From contig JAOWBW010000268.1 in assembly GCA_026119855.1 (NCBI GenBank), positions 641,480 through 705,479 of the forward strand: 64,000 nucleotides of DNA, given 5' to 3'. Positions within the stretch are counted from its first letter, which is position 1. Each line of letters starts with the position of its first letter. Position numbers and translations under genes: made by a program. Shown piece by piece: positions 61,127-64,000 of this stretch. The notes under the pieces are model-generated. The model was not told the DNA's origin and searched no databases. It worked only from the letters and a program-made list of their open reading frames with translations. The DNA comes from Campanula takesimana (Eukaryota; Streptophyta; Magnoliopsida; Asterales; Campanulaceae).

Positions 61127-62541
61127 TGTTGGGTTTTGAGCAAATCATGCACAGCGGAATAAACCCAAAAGCCTAGATCCGATCACGATGATTAGATTAA
61201 TATGGAGATGAATTTAGAACACTAACCGTGACGGAGCTTTAAAATTCTGAGATCTTCAATCTTTGTTCTTCGCGCTTCTTCGAATCACGAACGTAGGAAC
61301 GACCGCAAAACTTGGATCACGAACTTTGAAGGAGTTGATGCCAACGCCCTCTATGTTTATCCACACGCGAACGAATTTCAAGAACGATTCTTGAACCGGA
61401 TTGCTAGACCTAAAAGAAACTCTTTCTACTTTGAAGGCTATATGGAAAATCAATGTTCTTGTTCTCTCTCTCGGAGGCTATCTAATTGATATGGAATCAA
61501 TTCATACTGATTAGGTCGTTGTTAGAGGTTTATATACTTATTAGTCCTAAACCGTTTAGGAGAAATAGGTTAAAACCCGTCACAATACGAAATCAGTTTT
61601 TGGGCCCGAACAGGCCTGCTCGGCCGAGTCCTTTAAGGTGCTCGGCCGAGCACCTTTGCTCCAGAAAATCTGACCTTCTGATTTCCCATGCTCGGCCGAG
61701 TCATATGAGGTGCTCGGCCGAGCACCACCAGAATTCCGATTTTAGCCTTTTAAACAATTCGTCCTTTTGTGTGTGACCCCATAGGATTATATTAAGTTGG
61801 CAATGAGCCCAAACACATTTGTGCTCATAAATCATGAGCGGACTCTAGCAAGCCATCATGACTACCCAATTAATATAACTTGTTAAAGTTCGTGAATCCA
61901 TTATAGAACATATTACAATCTCTTTGTTCACGATGTCTATTGAATGTAAGCCATGGTCAATGGTCAACTTACAATGTTCAATGCTTTCTCGATCCCGAAT
62001 GTATTGATAGTACAAATCTTATTTGAGCATGGCCATGCATTTCATCAATACCATTCATCGAGTGGCCGGAGCTTGACATCTCTCTTGACGAGGAACAAAT
62101 CCCATCTAGACTTATTACCTTTCCCTACATGAATCTGATTACGCCAATCATATTCTTTATAGCTACCCGGTTAGGGGTAACGTTTGAATATGTCAAACGT
62201 AATGTTCATCAGTTGGAAGACTGTGATAATCTCAGGTCTAAAGATTCCAGTAATATAACTATATGAGACTTAATTATGACATTGTGACCATGACATAAAT
62301 CTCATATGGGTCAGTCCAGTATTTGGTCTCCAACAAATACCCATAAGTTTAATTGTATCCCATACACCATAATCATCATATGATTATCCATTAAACTTAT
62401 ACTAACAATTAATCATAATTATCAGGGACGGGGATTATTATAATAAACATGCAAAGGATATAATAATCAAACATTCAATATCATTAATATAAATAACATT
62501 AATCATTTTACAAAACGTGCCTAGAGCATACAACACCAACA
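61127..62541 (-). mobile_element. Solo LTR of family F, palindrome type GTGCTCGGCCGAGCAC
   Basis: 1415 bp from TGTTGGGTTTTGAGC to ACACCAACA on the plus strand, with a perfect GTCTC duplication and no internal sequence, so it is the product of recombination between two LTRs. On the minus strand the palindrome array (61618-61726) precedes a TATATAAAC near 61530. Confidence 0.92.
61618..61726. promoter_or_regulatory. Four-palindrome array in solo F LTR (second type)
   Basis: GCTCGGCCGAG (61618, half-degenerate flanks), GGTGCTCGGCCGAGCACC (61637-61654, perfect), GCTCGGCCGAG (61690) and GGTGCTCGGCCGAGCACC (61709-61726, perfect). Centres in each pair are about 22 bp apart, as in the other F LTR. 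Confidence 0.8.
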
Positions 62542-62546
62542 GTCTC

Positions 62547-63115
62547 CGGTCTGAAAACTAAGATCTCGTCTTCAATGATCGGCGTAGCTCTTCTGTCGAC
62601 TCTGGGCCGTCTTCAATCGGTCCCGAATAATTTTAACCTTTTCCACCGAGTCCTGAACCATGTCAACACCCTAAAGTTTTGCTTCCCCAACCTCGTCCCA
62701 ACAAATAGGTGACCGACATTTCCTCCCATACAAAGCCTCGTACGGTGCCATATGTATACTCGACTGATAAAATATATTGTAGGCAAACTCTGCAAGCGGT
62801 AGATGTGTATCCCACGAATCTGGAAAGTCAACTGTGCAAGCCCGTAACATATCCTCAAGAATCTGAATGGTTATTTCAGACTGAGCGTCAGTCTGAGGAT
62901 GAAATGCGGTGCTAAACCTCAAATCGCTACCCAAAGCCTTCTGTAACGCTTGCCAAAATCGGGATGTAAACCTGGGATCTCTGTCTGACACAATACAAAC
63001 TGGAACACCATGTAATCTGACAATCTCATGAATATACAAATTCACAAGTTTCTCCATCGAATAGGAAATGTCAATGGGTAAGAAATGAGAAAATTTAGTC
63101 AACCTGTCCACAATC
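62547..63115 (-). pseudogene. pol: Tekay integrase, copy D
   Basis: Minus-strand frame MDRLTKFSHFLPIDISYSME, VSDRDPRFTSRFWQAL, FSTAFHPQTDAQSEITIQIL, YEALYGRKCRSPICWDEVGE. The second aspartate and the glutamate region of the catalytic triad are visible; the first lies beyond the insertion at 63116. The last codons toward 62547 are frame-shifted but recognisable (DRLKTAQSRQKSYAD). Confidence 0.85.
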
Positions 63116-64000
63116 TGTCACGCCCCGGAAATCTTAAAAATCCATAAATATAAAATTTACATAATATACATCTCCAAAATGTAATATACCAAACCGGGCG
63201 CGTGAATTCAACTATAAACCAATACCATCAAACAACACCTCAACGAGATTATAACTCGGAGAATAGAAACAAATGCGGAAGCAAGAACAACTATTAACAA
63301 AAATACCCAAAGTAAAACCGTATATACAAACACTGAACGACTACGAACCCACAATAAAATACATAAAGGCTCCGAAGAGCAACTATCCCAATTACGATCA
63401 ACCTGCTCAGAAGATTCCCGCTACAATGGGCCTCACAACGCTACCACTTGCTTTCCTGGGGGGGGAAAGGAAAAACAATTTGAAACAAGAAACGGGGTGA
63501 GATAAAATCTCAGTAAGTTACTAAATGCATCTACATGGCATAATATCATGCAAATCAACGATATAACTGAACAAGTAAATCACATAACAACAAATGAGAA
63601 GCTCCCTATCGCCAACTGTCCCAAACCAGTTGGAAATAACGACTAACTCATCATGCAGCACATAAGACTGAAATAAACACGTAACAAAGGATACTTAGCC
63701 AAGGTTTCACCAAACTGATAGAACAATCGCTGCGCAGCTTCAACCGATCAGCTAATCAACAATAGCAGTTATAACAACTGAAGAGAACCCCGGTCAGAAC
63801 CGACCAATCAATCAATCAACCCATCAAGCCATCTTCATAGTAGCATAAAAGCTGAAGAGAAAACCCCCGGTACCGGAACCAATAACCAAATGAAGTGTCA
63901 CAAGGGACGGGAGACATGCCACAAAGTCATCCTCCAAGTAAAGCTAAAAATAACACAAAGGAGCTAGCTCTTCTCACATCCAAGGCCAATCTGGAGGAGG
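63116..64000 (-). repeat. Tekay-like LTR, cut by the window end
   Basis: TGTCACGCCCCGG start, then segments shared with the other two Tekay LTRs (CCAAGGTTTCACCAAACTGA, ACCCCCGGTACCGGAACC, GGAGCTAGCTC). It inserted in the integrase of copy D. A stretch around 63750-63810 is additional relative to the others. Confidence 0.75.

Larger units (their letters stand above)
61122..62546. other. Target-site duplication of the solo F LTR (GTCTC)
   Basis: GTCTC at 61122-61126 and 62542-62546, perfectly matched. Confidence 0.9.
58689..63115 (-). mobile_element. Tekay/Del-like gypsy chromovirus, copy D (partial, interrupted)
   Basis: 3' LTR 58689-60661, purine tract, pol end with chromodomain, a solo F LTR (61127-62541) inserted in pol, then integrase. 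Another Tekay-like LTR inserts at 63116 and the remaining 5' part lies beyond the window. It entered the F LTR at 58688. Confidence 0.88.

Noticed and set aside
61122..61148. Start of the chromodomain protein at 61148
   Set aside because: The first residues come from the inserted F LTR; pol really continues beyond 62547.
1..64000. tRNA or rRNA genes
   Set aside because: No cloverleaf or rRNA signature found; primer-site matches to tRNA ends are only 12-19 bases.

Overview
The window is plant nuclear DNA, most likely from a eudicot. It is dominated by nested LTR retrotransposons with tRNA-iMet or GTGGCGACTC-type primer sites, copia (SIRE-like), gypsy chromovirus (Tekay/Del-like) and gypsy Tat/Ogre-like coding motifs, Stowaway-like MITEs and plant mobile-domain genes. 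I found no intact ordinary host gene and no rRNA or tRNA gene. I cannot name the species. A 100-N assembly gap lies at 30682-30781.

Layout. 1-5.0 kb: a ~230-bp tandem repeat, then a decayed gypsy gag (minus strand) split by a complete 2.56-kb non-autonomous LTR element (2225-4784). 5-8.5 kb: a candidate inverted-repeat DNA element with GC hairpins, two Stowaway-like MITEs nested one inside the other, a 36-bp minisatellite and a third MITE. 10.1-11.7 kb: a broken multi-exon gene with a putative gypsy-type transposase domain. 12.2-30.7 kb: a Tat/Ogre-like element (family A: LTR, GTGGCGACTC-type PBS, leader), split at 13800/27546 by a 13.7-kb SIRE-like copia element with a perfect 5-bp target duplication. 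30.8-35.8 kb, right of the gap: Tat/Ogre-like gag zinc knuckles, protease and G-patch remnants, two structured RNA-like motifs, and the end of an antisense DUF7745-like gene. 35.8-41.6 kb: a truncated Tekay chromovirus (minus) fused to a fragment of LTR family F. 41.6-42.3 kb and 51.5 kb: the start of the antisense DUF7745-like gene, split by a complete 9.19-kb gag-only Tat/Ogre-like element (B, 42295-51485, TSD GTTAT). 51.5-56.7 kb: the rest of that host element (C), with an antisense plant-mobile-domain gene and a 3' LTR. 56.7-64 kb: an inverted family-A fragment, an F LTR, a second Tekay copy whose pol holds a solo F LTR (TSD GTCTC), and the edge of a third Tekay-like LTR.

Main observation. 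Several unrelated LTR families carry their own short GC-rich palindrome or motif, in small arrays of fixed spacing (20-23 bp in families A, F, LARD and Tekay; 28-30 bp in B; 35 bp in the C LTR). The arrays sit mostly upstream of the LTR TATA box and often recur in the leader. In C, triplets of one palindrome lie upstream of the LTR TATA box and upstream of both antisense genes. In family F, two LTRs of one family have the same array geometry but different palindromes. This is the pattern expected of fast-evolving, element-specific regulator sites, by analogy with the VANC anti-silencing system of Arabidopsis VANDAL elements. That functional reading is inference.

The Tat/Ogre-like elements also share three RNA-like motifs whose stems vary in compensating ways between copies. 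Many frameshifts fall in homopolymer runs, and the two LTRs of B differ mainly by one-base run-length changes, so part of the apparent gene damage may be sequencing error.
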